Positions 17,447 through 26,047 of a stretch of DNA of 64,000 nt are shown piece after piece. This DNA comes from Aquicoccus sp. G2-2 (GTDB taxonomy: Bacteria; Pseudomonadota; Alphaproteobacteria; Rhodobacterales; Rhodobacteraceae). Every line of letters begins with the position of its first letter. The stretch's first letter is position 1. The notes beneath the pieces were generated by a model that searched no databases, was not told where the DNA came from, and was given only the letters and a program-made list of their open reading frames with translations. A program made the translations under genes and the position numbers. The stretch covers positions 3,286,001 to 3,350,000 of the forward strand of contig NZ_JAYDCK010000003.1 in the NCBI RefSeq assembly GCF_034555965.1, in the 5' to 3' direction.

Positions 17447-18139
17447 CTATCCGCGTAACTGGCTGATTTCGAAATAACCGCCAAGAGGCCCGGACCATTG
17501 GCGGGATTTTACGATCCGACCGGCATGATCAACCTGATAAGTGTTCTGGAAGCTGCGGGATTCGCTGCGGCAGTTTTCGGCAACCTGTTGCACTGCGGTT
17601 TTCTGACCCACGGGCAAAGGCAGGGTGCTATGTGCGCCAGGGGAAATCGTGCAGGTGAAGCTGTAGGCGAAAATCTGTTCCTCGCCATCAAGATAGCGCA
17701 TTACTCGCGTGGTGCTGCCGGGTTTGCGGGCGCTGACCAAGGCGAGGCTCTGATCAACATTGGCAGACATGAGATCATTCACCAAGCCGCGCGATGCTGT
17801 CAGCATCCCGTGTTTGAGGGTGAGCGTTTGGCGGCTGCTGGTGCCGTAGGTGTCATAGGCGCCGTTCTGCTCGATCTTCAGGAACAGCCCGTAGAGTTGG
17901 CGCTTTTCGTTGGCGAGCATGATAAACGGCCCATCGGTGGCAGCCATCGCCTGTGCGATTTGCGCAGGTGCGGGCGGTCCGGGGGCGGCTTTACCTTTTC
18001 CAGCCCCGGAAAGCAGGGTTTTCAAGGGCGCGGCGAGGGCACCTGTATCAGGGTCATTGCCACAAGCTCCAAGCGCGAGAGACGCCGCGATTGCCAACCC
18101 GACCGGGCGCAGCAGGGTCAAATTCAATTTCAGCGCCAT
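17447..18139 (-). CDS. yjbF: YjbF/GfcB family exopolysaccharide lipoprotein
   Basis: The 230-residue protein has a lipoprotein signal peptide ending in LALGAC, with the lipidated cysteine at residue 26, and a body matching the YjbF family (residues ~65-230). The family occurs in operons for group 4 capsule and Yjb exopolysaccharide, probably as an outer-membrane lipoprotein. Its ATG overlaps the end of the yjbH gene by 10 bases, so the two are translated from one message. The exact biochemical role is not known for the family. Confidence 0.85.
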   Translation of the reverse strand: MALKLNLTLLRPVGLAIAASLALGACGNDPDTGALAAPLKTLLSGAGKGKAAPGPPAPAQIAQAMAATDGPFIMLANEKRQLYGLFLKIEQNGAYDTYGTSSRQTLTLKHGMLTASRGLVNDLMSANVDQSLALVSARKPGSTTRVMRYLDGEEQIFAYSFTCTISPGAHSTLPLPVGQKTAVQQVAENCRSESRSFQNTYQVDHAGRIVKSRQWSGPLGGYFEISQLRG

Positions 18140-20247
18140 ACCCGCCCCCAGGTTTGTTCAAGTGTGGGGCGATCATAGCCTCGGATTTTCTCGTAAAGGC
18201 GCCCCTGCACATCAAGCCGCGCGCCGCCGTCGCGGCGCAGGGATTGCAACGCAACGGTGTTGGTTTTGCGCGATGGCGTGCCAATGACCCAGCTGAGCGG
18301 GATGGTAAGGATGATACCCTTGTCAAAGCTGCCTTCACCGAATTTCGTGGCTGAAACATTGGTGAATGTGGCATAGGCACCGACGCGCCAGCCATTTGCA
18401 AACTCGCGCATCAGGGTGAATCTCGCGCCGTAATCGCCTGCGAGGAAACGGCCGGCATCGACCTGCCCGAAAAAGCCGTTCCTGAAGGCGTAATAGGCGG
18501 ACACCTGGCCATTGAATGCGGGGATTCGCCCGGAGGCCGTGTTGGGGCTGCGCAGGCCGAAGAGTTGATCAAACGCACGCGGGCGCACGGCGTTCACCTC
18601 AATGCCTAGGGCGAGGCGGCTGTCCACTGGTTTCCAGAGGAGCTCAGCCGAGGCACCGGCATACATTGGTTCGAGATAGCCAAGAGTGACGCGGCTGTAG
18701 AAATCTGGCGCCGGTCGGCCATAGTAAGCAAAGGTCAGGTGCTCGATCGCGGGATCACCCTGCCGGGCATAAAGATAGGCGTCTGTGCGCACAGCAGGCA
18801 GGAGGGTCGGATCGACCTTGACGGAAGAATTAAGGTTACCTGCAAGTTTTTTGGTGATGCTGCCAGAGATGATCACATTGGGATGCGGCTGGTAATTGGC
18901 AGAGAAGCGAAGCCCGGTGTCGACGCGGATCGGATCGCTGGGATCGAAGACCTGCAACGAGACATAGGGTGCAAGCGACCAGCGCAAGCGCGGGAAAACT
19001 CCGGCGTCTGCTGGTGGAGCTGCGCCGAAGCCGTCGCGGATCGAGGTGCGAGCCAGAAGTTCGGAGGCCGGGGCGTTTTCGAGAGTTTCAATGTCAGAGC
19101 GCCGGAATGTGACAGCGGTTGTGGGCATACCGTTGGCCATCGGCACGATCACGAATTCTTCGATTGACGCTGGCAGCACGCGACTCATCACGCGCGCGGC
19201 GCGCCCAAAGGCTTCGGGGGCAGCACCGTAGGTGCGGTTGTTTACCCGAAGAACGGCGCGTCGCGGTTCGAGCTTGAGACCTTCATAGGAGAGTTTCTCG
19301 CGGCCCAGAGCTTCGGCCATGGTTTTGCGGGTGTCGGTTTGCTCGCGCTTGTCCGTGGTCCAGCCGAGATCATTGAGATCAGCGCGGTCGCGCACATAAA
19401 CCGGAACGGGTGCCTGTTCGCGCCCGCCGGGGAACGGCGAGGAACGCAGGTTGGAGTGGAACGAGAGCACCACCCCGATCTCGCCACCATGCAGATGGTA
19501 AAGCGATAACTGGCCGCCTTTCTTGAACCGGTAGTCGATCCCGAAATTCCAGTCATTCTTGCGTTTGAAGCCATTTGTGACTTCGCGGGTATAGGTGTCG
19601 GGCGCATATTCGGCTTTGAAGGTCAGCCGCTCTGATGGGGAGTAGCTGATGCCACCGAAGGCCGAATAAGGGCCGCGAAACCACTTGTTATAGGATGGGA
19701 TTCCGCCGGTGCCGAGAATTCCGCCGGGTCGCGTGCCGGTGGCGCCAAGCGGATTGGTGCCGCTGAACCGACCCCAGCCAAGCCCGCCCGTGACCCGAAA
19801 GCCGGGAAGTATGGTTTTCCCGGCAACAATGTATTCGCCGCTATAGAGGCCGGTGCCCATGAAGTCTTGCAAACCGATGGCAAGATCAGGACGCCAGCCG
19901 CTTTCGCGTAGAAGTTGATAGCGAACATCAAAGGCGCGGTCGGCTGTATCGCCTTTCAGCACCGAATAACGGAATGCCCCGCTAAGCCGGGGTGTGATCT
20001 GAAAGGCGATGTTGTAGCGCCGGGTATTGGCAAAACCGACAAAGCTGTAGGACAGCATGCCATCGGGCGCGCTTGCGGCGTCTGGTGTGTCGATCAGGCC
20101 GGGAACACCATAGAGATTGAGGCTGGGTGGGCGGCTTTCGTCTGCCTGAGTGGGAAGCGCGGCGGCGATGGAAAGCGCCATGGCAAAGCTGCCGACGGCA
20201 ACGCCGGAAAGGGAGCGACGGTTCGGTGCGCGTTCCTCAGGACTCAT
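18130..20247 (-). CDS. yjbH: YjbH domain-containing outer-membrane protein
   Basis: A 705-residue protein with a signal peptide (residues ~1-35, cut near QADES) followed by LNLYGVPGLIDTPDA, the hallmark start of mature YjbH proteins. The rest is made of alternating polar and aromatic strands typical of a beta-barrel, and the last segment again looks barrel-like. YjbH (GfcD) is thought to act at the outer membrane in exopolysaccharide secretion. It is cotranscribed with the YjbF lipoprotein gene (10-base overlap). The 160-base gap upstream (20248-20407) separates it from modC and should contain its promoter, though none stands out. Confidence 0.87.
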   Translation of the reverse strand: MSPEERAPNRRSLSGVAVGSFAMALSIAAALPTQADESRPPSLNLYGVPGLIDTPDAASAPDGMLSYSFVGFANTRRYNIAFQITPRLSGAFRYSVLKGDTADRAFDVRYQLLRESGWRPDLAIGLQDFMGTGLYSGEYIVAGKTILPGFRVTGGLGWGRFSGTNPLGATGTRPGGILGTGGIPSYNKWFRGPYSAFGGISYSPSERLTFKAEYAPDTYTREVTNGFKRKNDWNFGIDYRFKKGGQLSLYHLHGGEIGVVLSFHSNLRSSPFPGGREQAPVPVYVRDRADLNDLGWTTDKREQTDTRKTMAEALGREKLSYEGLKLEPRRAVLRVNNRTYGAAPEAFGRAARVMSRVLPASIEEFVIVPMANGMPTTAVTFRRSDIETLENAPASELLARTSIRDGFGAAPPADAGVFPRLRWSLAPYVSLQVFDPSDPIRVDTGLRFSANYQPHPNVIISGSITKKLAGNLNSSVKVDPTLLPAVRTDAYLYARQGDPAIEHLTFAYYGRPAPDFYSRVTLGYLEPMYAGASAELLWKPVDSRLALGIEVNAVRPRAFDQLFGLRSPNTASGRIPAFNGQVSAYYAFRNGFFGQVDAGRFLAGDYGARFTLMREFANGWRVGAYATFTNVSATKFGEGSFDKGIILTIPLSWVIGTPSRKTNTVALQSLRRDGGARLDVQGRLYEKIRGYDRPTLEQTWGRVWR

Positions 20248-20407
20248 GCTCTTTTCTGTTCCCTGCTCATGGGCAATCAGCGGATTTTAGTGGTAGGGCG
20301 GAATGGAATTCATGTCTATTGGTGGAAAGGCAAGCAAAGCGGGGCGCTGGAAGACTGTGTGATATCAGCACCATCTACTGCATGGATGGAACATGTGACG
20401 TGGATGG

Positions 20408-21493
20408 TCAACCCGGGCTTATGTCTTGTGGCGCAATGGCGACGGACTTGATTACCGCGTGACAGTGTGTGCCTTGTGCCAAGCCGAGTGCGTCAGCCGA
20501 GCGCCGGGTAATCCGCGCCAGCACGCGGCCTGCCGATGTTTGCAAGGAGACAAGCACCCCCGGCCCTGCCCCGGCGCGGATGGCTTCGACCTGGCCTTCG
20601 AGGATGTTGAGCGCCGACAGCCCGGCGGGTTTGCCAAGCGACAAGATCACATCGTGTGCAGCGATGCGAATGCGGATCTGCTCACCCGGCGCTTGCGGGG
20701 CTCGGGGCAGGAAAAGCCGTGCATCGCCTGCACAAAGTTCGGTAAGCCCGTCCTCGTGATGCGCGGTCACCGTGGCTTCGAGCACAGCGCCGACTTCGCG
20801 GATGCCCATCGGCGCGACATGCGGATCGCCCAGCACATCGGCGGCGGTGCCGCTGCGGGTGACGCGGCCATGTTCGAGCACGATGATGGTTGTTGCCAGC
20901 CGGGCAACTTCGGCGGCGGAATGGCTGACATAAAGGATTGGCAGAGAAAGCTCATCCCGAAGACGTTCGAAATACGGCAGGATTTCCGCCTTTCGGGCCT
21001 CATCCAGCGCGGAGAGCGGCTCATCCGCGAGGATGAGTTGCGGGCTTGCCAGCACGGCACGCCCGATGGCGACGCGGGCTTGTTCGCCACCCGAAAGCCC
21101 GGCGGGGCGGCGGGGCAACAGGTGGCCGATACCCAGCATGTCGATGATGTGTCCGGGACTTTCGGAGGGCAGGTTTTTTGGGGCGAAACGGCGGCCATAG
21201 AGCAGGTTTTGCTCAACCGTGAGATGCGGGAAGAGGCGCGGTTCCTGAAAGATGTAGCCAAGACGCCGTTTAGAGGGCGGCAGGCAGAGGGTGCGGGCAC
21301 TGTCGAATAGGGTTTGATCACTGATGCGGATTTCGCCTGTGTGTGGCTGGAACAATCCGGCAAGGGCGTTGATGATCGTGGTTTTACCAGAGCCGGAAGG
21401 GCCGAAAAGCACCGTCAGGCCGGGCGGTGCTGTGAACGCGACATCAAGGGAGAAGCCGGGGAAATTGTGTTTGAGCGAAACCGTGAGTGTCAT
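20408..21493 (-). CDS. modC: molybdate ABC transporter ATP-binding protein
   Basis: This 361-residue protein carries Walker A GPSGSGKTT, the ABC signature LSGGEQ, Walker B LILADEP and a C-terminal TOBE-like molybdate-binding domain from about residue 285. It supplies energy for molybdate uptake as a cytoplasmic dimer bound to ModB. Its ATG overlaps the modB stop by four bases. The order modA-modB-modC on one strand is typical. No ModE regulator gene or ModE-type palindrome is seen nearby. Confidence 0.95.
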   Translation of the reverse strand: MTLTVSLKHNFPGFSLDVAFTAPPGLTVLFGPSGSGKTTIINALAGLFQPHTGEIRISDQTLFDSARTLCLPPSKRRLGYIFQEPRLFPHLTVEQNLLYGRRFAPKNLPSESPGHIIDMLGIGHLLPRRPAGLSGGEQARVAIGRAVLASPQLILADEPLSALDEARKAEILPYFERLRDELSLPILYVSHSAAEVARLATTIIVLEHGRVTRSGTAADVLGDPHVAPMGIREVGAVLEATVTAHHEDGLTELCAGDARLFLPRAPQAPGEQIRIRIAAHDVILSLGKPAGLSALNILEGQVEAIRAGAGPGVLVSLQTSAGRVLARITRRSADALGLAQGTHCHAVIKSVAIAPQDISPG

Positions 21494-22182
21494 GCGCCGC
21501 CTACTCGTTTGGCGACGCGCCGTGCGATCAGTTCGGAAAGGAGCAGCGCAGCCATGGCGATAATGACGGAGACGGCGGCAAGCCGGAGTGCCGAGCTTTC
21601 GCCGCCGGGGACTTGCAGGAACGCATAAATCGCCGAAGGCAGGGTTTGGGTTTGGCCGGGGATGTTGGACACAAACGTAATCGTTGCGCCGAATTCACCC
21701 ATCGCCTTGGCGAAGGCGAGGATCATCCCGGCGATGACGCCGGGCAGGATCATCGGCAAGGTTATGGTGAGAAAGACCCACGGTTTTGATGCGCCAAGCG
21801 TGGCGGCAGCTTGTTCGAGTTTGGGATCGACGGCCTCAACAGAAAGCCGGATGGCGCGAACCATCAGCGGGAAGGCCATGATCCCGGCGGCAAGGGCGGC
21901 GCCGGTCCAGCGAAAGGCGAAGGTGATGCCGACTGTTTCAAGGGCATGGCCGATAGGGGCGGTGCTGCCAAAAGTGAGCAGGAGGAGATAGCCAGTCACG
22001 ACCGGCGGCAGGATCAAAGGCAGATGGACAAGCCCATTGAGCAGGTGTTTGCCGGGGAAAGACCAGCGGGCAAGGGCGTATGCCGTAAGCAGACCCAACG
22101 GCAAGGCAACGAGCGTGGCCCAGATGGAGACCCGCAACGACAGGGCAACCGCTTGCCATTCTTCCGGGCCGAGCCAGGTCAT
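21490..22182 (-). CDS. modB: molybdate ABC transporter permease
   Basis: A 230-residue integral membrane protein with five or six hydrophobic segments and the conserved permease EAA loop (EAVDPKLEQAAATLGAS) that contacts the ATPase. It forms the inner-membrane channel for molybdate. It overlaps modA upstream and modC downstream by four bases each, which indicates translational coupling. Length and membrane layout match ModB. Confidence 0.95.
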   Translation of the reverse strand: MTWLGPEEWQAVALSLRVSIWATLVALPLGLLTAYALARWSFPGKHLLNGLVHLPLILPPVVTGYLLLLTFGSTAPIGHALETVGITFAFRWTGAALAAGIMAFPLMVRAIRLSVEAVDPKLEQAAATLGASKPWVFLTITLPMILPGVIAGMILAFAKAMGEFGATITFVSNIPGQTQTLPSAIYAFLQVPGGESSALRLAAVSVIIAMAALLLSELIARRVAKRVGGA

Positions 22183-22958
22183 TGGGTCTTGCTCTTGGGC
22201 AGAACGGTGAAGCCTTGCCGCTTGAACGCCCGCCGCGCGGCGGGGCTGGTCAGGAAGGCGAGCGCACTTGCCGTGAGTGGGTTGGTTCGCGTGGCTGTTG
22301 CGGCAACAGGATAGATGATCGGCGCGTGGCTTTCCGGTGGAAATGTGGCGATGGCGGTTACGCGCGGCTCTGCCACGGCATCGGTTGCGTAGGTGATACC
22401 GAAGGGCGCTTCGCCAAGCGCGACGAGGGCAAGGGCGGCGCGGACGTTATCGGTTTGCACGACCTGTGGTGAAAGGGCATCCCAGACACCAAGCCATTGC
22501 AGCGCGGCCTTGCCGTAAATCCCGGCGGGCACAGCATTGACCAGAGCCATGGCGATGCGGGCAGAACCAACAAGTTTGGGCAGATCGAAGCCTTTGGTAA
22601 TTGTGACCGGCGCGGGACCGGGGGCCGTGGCGATCAGCACGAGGCTGTTGCCGAGAAGATCATGGCGGGTCTCAGGGCGGATCGCGCCTTTGGCGTCCAG
22701 CCTGTCCATCCACGCGATATTGGCAGAGAGGAAGATATCGGCGGGGGCGCCGAGTTCAATCTGGCGGGCAAGGGTGGATGAACCGGCATAGGAGAGCACC
22801 ATGGTGTTGCCTGTCGCATCATGAAACGCGGTGGCGACATCATCGAGCGCGGTTTTGGTGCTGGCCGCAGCGAAGATGGTAATCTCACCCGCATTCACGC
22901 CGGTCGCAATTCCGAGTGTAAGCAGCGCGAAGAGCGTAAGGCGGTGGAAGACAGGCAT
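22179..22958 (-). CDS. modA: molybdate ABC transporter substrate-binding protein
   Basis: The 259-residue periplasmic protein has a signal peptide (residues 1-23, cut after VNA), followed by EITIFAAASTKTALDDVA, the family start containing oxyanion-binding residues. SYAGSSTLARQIELGAPADIFLSAN and a C-terminal TDAVAEP segment complete the binding cleft. It captures molybdate for ModBC. The ATG at 22958 is chosen; Met four residues upstream (22970) is also possible. The frame stays open far upstream, but that part overlaps other genes and carries no protein family. Confidence 0.93.
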   Translation of the reverse strand: MPVFHRLTLFALLTLGIATGVNAGEITIFAAASTKTALDDVATAFHDATGNTMVLSYAGSSTLARQIELGAPADIFLSANIAWMDRLDAKGAIRPETRHDLLGNSLVLIATAPGPAPVTITKGFDLPKLVGSARIAMALVNAVPAGIYGKAALQWLGVWDALSPQVVQTDNVRAALALVALGEAPFGITYATDAVAEPRVTAIATFPPESHAPIIYPVAATATRTNPLTASALAFLTSPAARRAFKRQGFTVLPKSKTQ

Positions 22959-23291
22959 GGAAGGCCCCATGATTGGATCGGTCTTGCAGGGAATAGCGAA
23001 CCTGCGGGGGGCTGCCAAGCGCGAATGCGTGACGTTGCGGGCAGGCGGCGATTTTGCGATAGCACGGACGCGGCGAGGCGTTAGACTTCCTTGTGGAGGT
23101 TGGATGCAGATTTGAGGCGGAACGCAGATCACACCGGAAGCGCCGGATCTTGCCAAAAATCGCGCGTTTATGCTTGCGGCGATAGAGGCGCGGTGGGCGC
23201 TCAAGTTCGAGCGACGCGGGCAAATCATGGCGCGACCGGGGGAGCAATAACGGGTTGGCGACGTGAGCGCGGTGATTGAAAAGGAAGAGCC
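22959..23291. other. intergenic region between divergent modA and the TIGR03084 gene
   Basis: The 333 bases contain no supported gene on either strand. The modA-proximal side has a possible sigma-70 promoter (see 22990-23018). The other end has AAGGAAGAG close to the ATG at 23292. No ModE-type palindrome or molybdenum-cofactor riboswitch was recognised by eye. Confidence 0.6.
22990..23018 (-). promoter_or_regulatory. possible modABC promoter
   Basis: On the minus strand TTGGCA (23018-23013), a one-mismatch -35 element, is followed after exactly 17 bases by TATTCC (22995-22990) as a weak -10. It lies about 30 bases upstream of modA. Support is spacing plus a good -35 only. Confidence 0.35.
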
Positions 23292-24086
23292 ATGAGTTTC
23301 GAGCAAGTCGATGATTTCCTGAATGAAAGTGAAGTTCTGTTTGATGCGGTGCGCGGGCTTGAGGACGAGGATTTCGCACGGGCGACGCAGTTCAAGGGGT
23401 GGACTGTCGAGGACGTGTTGCGGCACCTGCATTTCTGGAACAGGGCGCTGCATTTTTCGGGTCAGGGGGAAGCGGCGTTCAAGGGGATCAAGACACGGGT
23501 GATGGCCGCGTTTGAGGCGGGCACATCGCTTCGCGAGGTGGAGCGCAAGGCGGTGCCGGAAACCGGTGCGGTCCTGCGCGCAAGCTGGATCGGGTTTGCG
23601 CGGGCGTTGGCGCGGGATTGGCAGGAGGCTGACCCGAAAGCGCGGCTGCCGTGGATCGGGCCGGAGATGTCGGCGCGTTCGGCACTGACTGCGCGACAAA
23701 TGGAAACCTGGGCGCATGGGTTTGAGATATTTGATCTTTTCGGACAGGCGCGGGAAGAAACGGATCGCATTCGCAACATCGTCGTGCTGGGAGTCAACAC
23801 CTTTGGTTGGGCGCATCAGGTGCATGGCCTGCCGGTGCCGGAGGCGCTGCCGAAGCTGATCCTCAACGCACCGTCGGGCGCGGTTTGGGAGTTTGGCGAT
23901 GCCGCCGGGCGGATCGAGGGGAGTGCTGTGGATTTCGCGGCAGTGGTGACACAGACGCGCGCACTTGGTGATACCGGGCTGAAACTGAGCGGCGCTGTGG
24001 CCGAGACATGGATGGCGCATGCGCAATGCTTTGCCGGACCGCCGGAAATCCCGCCCGCGCCGGGGACGCGTGCGAGGGTCAGATGA
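23292..24086 (+). CDS. TIGR03084 family (DinB/MDMPI-like) protein
   Basis: The 264-residue protein resembles the TIGR03084 family, which has the four-helix DinB/maleylpyruvate-isomerase-like N-terminal fold. WTVEDVLRHLHFWNRAL (about residues 38-54) and WAHGFEIFDLFG (about 140-151) supply the histidines expected for metal binding. The function of the family is unknown; thiol-dependent chemistry is known for relatives. AAGGAAGAG lies just upstream of the ATG. It stands alone, with 169 bases of non-coding sequence before nnrU that show nothing recognisable. Confidence 0.8.
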   Translation: MSFEQVDDFLNESEVLFDAVRGLEDEDFARATQFKGWTVEDVLRHLHFWNRALHFSGQGEAAFKGIKTRVMAAFEAGTSLREVERKAVPETGAVLRASWIGFARALARDWQEADPKARLPWIGPEMSARSALTARQMETWAHGFEIFDLFGQAREETDRIRNIVVLGVNTFGWAHQVHGLPVPEALPKLILNAPSGAVWEFGDAAGRIEGSAVDFAAVVTQTRALGDTGLKLSGAVAETWMAHAQCFAGPPEIPPAPGTRARVR

Positions 24087-24255
24087 TGCGACGTTTTGCC
24101 GGTGCTAGCAGCGTGGCGCGACGTGGGGGTATGCTGTGCAGTGGGGTTGAAGATACCTTTTACCTGCCGCACGGTGCGCCGGCGCGGGGTGCGCCGAGGC
24201 TTTGAGTCGGCGCAGGCCGGAAGTCGGGCTGGTCAGGGGCTGAAAGACGGTTGAT

Positions 24256-24939
24256 ATGGGCTGGCTGGAATTCGTTTTATCGCTGATCGTGTTCATGGCG
24301 TCGCACCGCATTCCGGCGTCACCGCGGGTGCGGGCGTTTGCCGCCGGGCTGCTGGGGCGGCGCGGCTATGCGATCATGTTCAGCGTGGTTTCGACGGCAC
24401 TGCTTTTCTGGGTGATCTTTGCCGCCGGGCGCGCGCCGTTCGTGTTGCTTTGGGATCAGGAAATCTGGCATCGCTGGGCGGTGAACGTGGTGATGCCGCT
24501 GGCGCTTTTGCTGGGAACCTATGGGGTGTTGGCGCCGAATCCGTTTGCTTTTGAAGGGGTTGAGGCAGGGTTCGCTCCAGAGCATCCGGGGATTGCCGGG
24601 GTGACGCGGCAGCCGCTTTTATGGGCGATGGTGCTTTGGGCGATGGTGCATTTGCTGGCCAATGGTGATCTGGCGCATGTCATCCTGTTCGGGCTTTTTC
24701 TGCTGTTCGGCTTGGTCGGGATGCGGATTATCGAGCGCCGCAAACGCCGGATCATGGGTGCGGCGCGCTGGGCCGAGTTGACGGCGCATACCGGGCTTGT
24801 GCCGCTGGCGGCGCTGCTTTCCGGGCGCTGGCATCCGGCGCGGTGGCCATCGCTTTGGCGGCTGGTGGCGTGGCTGATCATTTGGGTGGGGCTGTGGCAT
24901 TTGCATCTGGCGGTGATCGGGGTTTCGCCCGCGCCGTGA
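24256..24939 (+). CDS. NnrU family membrane protein
   Basis: A 227-residue hydrophobic protein with about six membrane segments, starting MGWLEFVLSLIVFMASHRIPASP, matching the NnrU family. NnrU proteins are found near denitrification and tetrapyrrole genes and are related to isomerases acting in the membrane, but no denitrification genes are present here. Conserved His17-Arg18 of the family is present in ASHRIP. It is followed by a 196-base gap to the convergent thioesterase gene. Confidence 0.83.
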   Translation: MGWLEFVLSLIVFMASHRIPASPRVRAFAAGLLGRRGYAIMFSVVSTALLFWVIFAAGRAPFVLLWDQEIWHRWAVNVVMPLALLLGTYGVLAPNPFAFEGVEAGFAPEHPGIAGVTRQPLLWAMVLWAMVHLLANGDLAHVILFGLFLLFGLVGMRIIERRKRRIMGAARWAELTAHTGLVPLAALLSGRWHPARWPSLWRLVAWLIIWVGLWHLHLAVIGVSPAP

Positions 24940-24946
24940 CGGATAA

Positions 24947-24960
24947 CGGTGTTAACACCG
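24947..24960. repeat. perfect 14-bp palindrome after nnrU
   Basis: CGGTGTTAACACCG begins eight bases after the nnrU stop codon. It could form a seven-pair stem or bind a dimeric regulator. There is no U tract on either side, so it is not a standard terminator. The rest of the gap to 25135 shows no clear element. Confidence 0.5.
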
Positions 24961-25135
24961 CCTGAATGGAGCGCCCCGGAGGGTTAAGCGCGGTCTGGAG
25001 CGCAAAAGCATGTGTCTGCCCGCCTGTCTGCCTCCCGGCTGGCAGCCTGTCTGGCAAGAATCCGCGATTCGGTTAAATTTGATTTACTTAATTCGGCGCG
25101 CGGGGGCTGAGTAGCGGCGGGAATTGTGCCGTGCG

Positions 25136-26023
25136 TCATTCCCGCTTTGTCATCTGCCGGATCAGCCCTTCTTGGGCGACATTGGCGACAAGCCGACCAT
25201 CGGCGGTGAAGATGCGGCCCCGATTGAAGCCGCGCGCACCACCGGCCCAAGGGCTTTCCATCGCAAAGAGCAGCCAGTCATCGACCCGTAGATCGTCGTG
25301 AATCCACAGCGAATGATCGAGCGAGGCGAACTGCATGTCGGCATCGGTGAAGCCCTTGGCGTGGGCGTGGGCGGACGTGCCGAGCAGGCCGAAATCGGAG
25401 GCATAGGCAAGGGCCGCACGGTGAATGGCCGGGTTGTCGCCAAGCTTGCCGGGAACGCGGAACCAGTAATCTTGGGTGGCGCGCTTTTCGCGGCTGAACG
25501 GCGGGCGTGAATGGACCGGACGAATTTCGATCGGGCGCGGGATGCGCAGCCATTTGCGAAAATCCTCTGGCAGTTCGCCTTTGAACTCCGCAAGGATTTC
25601 GCTTTCGCTTTTCAGTGCAGAGGGCGGCGGGACATCGGGCATGGTGTCTTGGTGTGCCAGCCCCGGCTCAACGACATGAAACGAGGCGGCGAGGTTGAGG
25701 ATTGGTGCGCCGTTCTGGATCGCGATGACGCGGCGGGTGGCGAAGCTGCGCCCGTCGCGGTCGCGTTCGACCTGATAGAGCACCGGGCGGGTGGCATCGC
25801 CGGGGCGCATGAAATAGGCGTGCAGCGAATGGGCCGGGCGGGTTTCGTCCACCGTGCGGGTGGCGGCCATCAACGCCTGTGCAATGACCTGCCCGCCGAA
25901 GCTGCGCCCGCGTCCGCCGGGGGTGGCGATGCCGCGAAAGAAATCGGTTTCGAGCGGTTCGACATCGAGAATATGTTCGAGCGCATCGGCCAGATCCTGT
26001 GGGGTGGGGCGCTTTTCGGCCAT
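25136..26023 (-). CDS. tesB: acyl-CoA thioesterase II
   Basis: The 295-residue double-hotdog protein hydrolyses acyl-CoA to free acid and CoA. The first half contains GGQVIAQALMAA and the second half contains FASLDHSLWIH, which holds the catalytic Asp, then ESPWAGGARGFNRG and the C-terminal VAQEGLIR with the catalytic Gln. These match E. coli TesB in order and spacing. Length is close to the 286 residues of TesB. It is transcribed after the cation efflux gene (gap 24 bases), though a functional link is not evident. Confidence 0.93.
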   Translation of the reverse strand: MAEKRPTPQDLADALEHILDVEPLETDFFRGIATPGGRGRSFGGQVIAQALMAATRTVDETRPAHSLHAYFMRPGDATRPVLYQVERDRDGRSFATRRVIAIQNGAPILNLAASFHVVEPGLAHQDTMPDVPPPSALKSESEILAEFKGELPEDFRKWLRIPRPIEIRPVHSRPPFSREKRATQDYWFRVPGKLGDNPAIHRAALAYASDFGLLGTSAHAHAKGFTDADMQFASLDHSLWIHDDLRVDDWLLFAMESPWAGGARGFNRGRIFTADGRLVANVAQEGLIRQMTKRE

Positions 26024-26047
26024 GGCGTTTGTCCGGTCCTGGCGCCT

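Noticed and set aside
22959..23291. Molybdenum-cofactor riboswitch or ModE operator before modA
   Set aside because: No matching palindrome or conserved riboswitch core could be recognised by eye.
22179..24026. A 615-codon minus-strand frame running from modA far upstream
   Set aside because: Only the modA part (to 22958) has a signal peptide and family motifs; the rest lies across the non-coding gap and antisense to the TIGR03084 gene.
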